NCBI GenBank assembly: GCA_003230355.1
Contig: QIDD01000006.1
Location: 1 to 13,187, forward strand
Reading direction: 5' to 3'
DNA length: 13,187 nt
Origin: Methanobacteriota archaeon
Lineage (GTDB): Archaea > Hydrothermarchaeota > Hydrothermarchaeia > Hydrothermarchaeales > SZUA-236
Every line of letters starts with the position of its first letter. Within the stretch, counting starts at the first letter, position 1. Under the pieces are notes generated by a model. That model saw only the letters and a list, made by a program, of their open reading frames with translations, searched no databases and was not told where the DNA came from. Made by a program: the position numbers and the translations under genes. This document shows, in pieces, positions 12,669-13,187 of this stretch.

Positions 12669-13187
12669 CTATCCAGTATATTCTTCAAAGGAGCGGTCGT
12701 ATTCTTCTTTTGAGATGTTTCCAGCAAGATAGTTTTCAAGCAGCAGGCGAAGTTCTTCTTTAATGTCTGTTGTTTCATTGGCTGCGTCATCAACGAGTTC
12801 ATCCGTAGTTTTCGGCTGGCTCAATGTCGCCGGGACATTGAATATCTGGCTTGCAGCTTCTGTGAATATCTGGTCGGTCTGGTTCTGAATATCTTCGAGT
12901 TCAGCCTTGACGTCGATCATGATAAAGTAGTTTTCATATGCTGTTTCGCCGTGGACGCTGTAGAGGGCTGTTTCAGTTTTAGTTAGCGCAGGATATGTGG
13001 GCAGGACATTATTATAGATGAATGACCCCTTGTTCTGCTGGTCCCAGTAGACTATTGTGTTCTTTGCTTGTTGCTGGGCCACTCCAGCGATCTCGTCGAG
13101 ATAGCCGTCCCATATCCAAATTTCAGCGCCTGAAATGTTTAGAAGCCGTTTGTTCCATGCCTCTTTGTAGGCGTCGAGTAGGTCTAG
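12669..13187 (-). CDS. Unrecognised protein, C-terminal part, with SHOCT-like tail (partial)
   Basis: The frame is open from the right window edge to a stop at 12669, giving at least 172 residues. The N-terminal end lies outside; an apparent GTG start at 13082 is internal, since LDLLDAYKEAWNKRLLNISG, then AEIWIWDGYLDEIAG read straight into it. The visible part is mainly helical and Gln/Asn-rich (AQQQAKNTIVYWDQQNKGSF, then an acidic helix DVKAELEDIQNQTDQIF). It ends in EELRLLLENYLAGNISKEEYDRSFEEY, which resembles a short C-terminal SHOCT-type oligomerisation motif (L..Y..G.IS.EEYD). No catalytic motif is seen. The family is unknown. It converges on the glycosyltransferase remnant. Confidence 0.72.
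   Translation of the reverse strand, partial: LDLLDAYKEAWNKRLLNISGAEIWIWDGYLDEIAGVAQQQAKNTIVYWDQQNKGSFIYNNVLPTYPALTKTETALYSVHGETAYENYFIMIDVKAELEDIQNQTDQIFTEAASQIFNVPATLSQPKTTDELVDDAANETTDIKEELRLLLENYLAGNISKEEYDRSFEEYTG

Noticed and set aside
1..13187. CRISPR array or defence cassette
   Set aside because: No regularly spaced direct repeats of 24-40 bp and no Cas-like or known defence domains were seen.

Overview
The window looks like a chromosomal segment of a euryarchaeon, probably in or near the methanogen/ANME (Methanosarcinales-like) groups. The reasons are a UbiA-type prenyltransferase of the archaeal ether-lipid kind, a COG1497-type winged-helix regulator, an archaeal NikR, SurE, a class II tRNA-Ser without encoded CCA, TATA-like boxes about 26 bp ahead of start codons (nikR appears leaderless with a GTG start), and GGTGAT/GGAGG ribosome-binding sites on other genes. 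Several genes have a bacterial flavour: LonA, bacterial-type CobT and a serine recombinase. The lineage is an inference. No methanogenesis marker is present.

Layout. 1-102 (-) is the N-terminal end of a membrane protein leaving the window. 273-1018 (+) is a translationally coupled pair: a tiny rubredoxin-like protein and a cytoplasmic sulfite-oxidase-fold molybdoenzyme. A secreted lipoprotein follows (1055-1537). On the other strand lie a frameshifted small gene (1556-1779) and lonA (1751-4090), divergent from the ether-lipid prenyltransferase (4207-5022). That gene converges with, and overlaps, a LOG-family nucleotide-binding protein (4993-5661), which lies downstream of cobT (5794-6852). 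cobT is divergent from a COG1497 regulator (6969-7739), followed by a PPOX-like flavoprotein (7770-8174). Next is a nickel module: nikR (8229-8651, +) converging on a His-rich Ni/Co permease (8643-9323, -). Both promoters carry the same 13-bp sequence. surE (9413-10186) ends the gene-dense part.

From about 10.2 kb the DNA looks like a mobile or decaying region. It holds a hairpin terminator candidate, a 30-bp imperfect palindrome, a short serine recombinase (10506-11366, -), an AT-rich spacer with short direct repeats, an orphan 112-aa gene (11704-12042), tRNA-Ser(CGA), a compact two-hairpin palindromic structure, a decayed glycosyltransferase fragment and an unrecognised protein running off the right edge (12669-13187, -).

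How the genes fit together: cobT (corrinoid lower ligand) and nikR/permease (nickel) are a metal-cofactor theme typical of methanogen-type metabolism. The rubredoxin-like/molybdoenzyme pair is probably one redox unit. No wholly new multi-gene system is evident. The best leads are the shared nickel operator, the recombinase with its adjacent palindrome and tRNA-side structure, and the two small decayed genes whose lesions can be located to a few bases.
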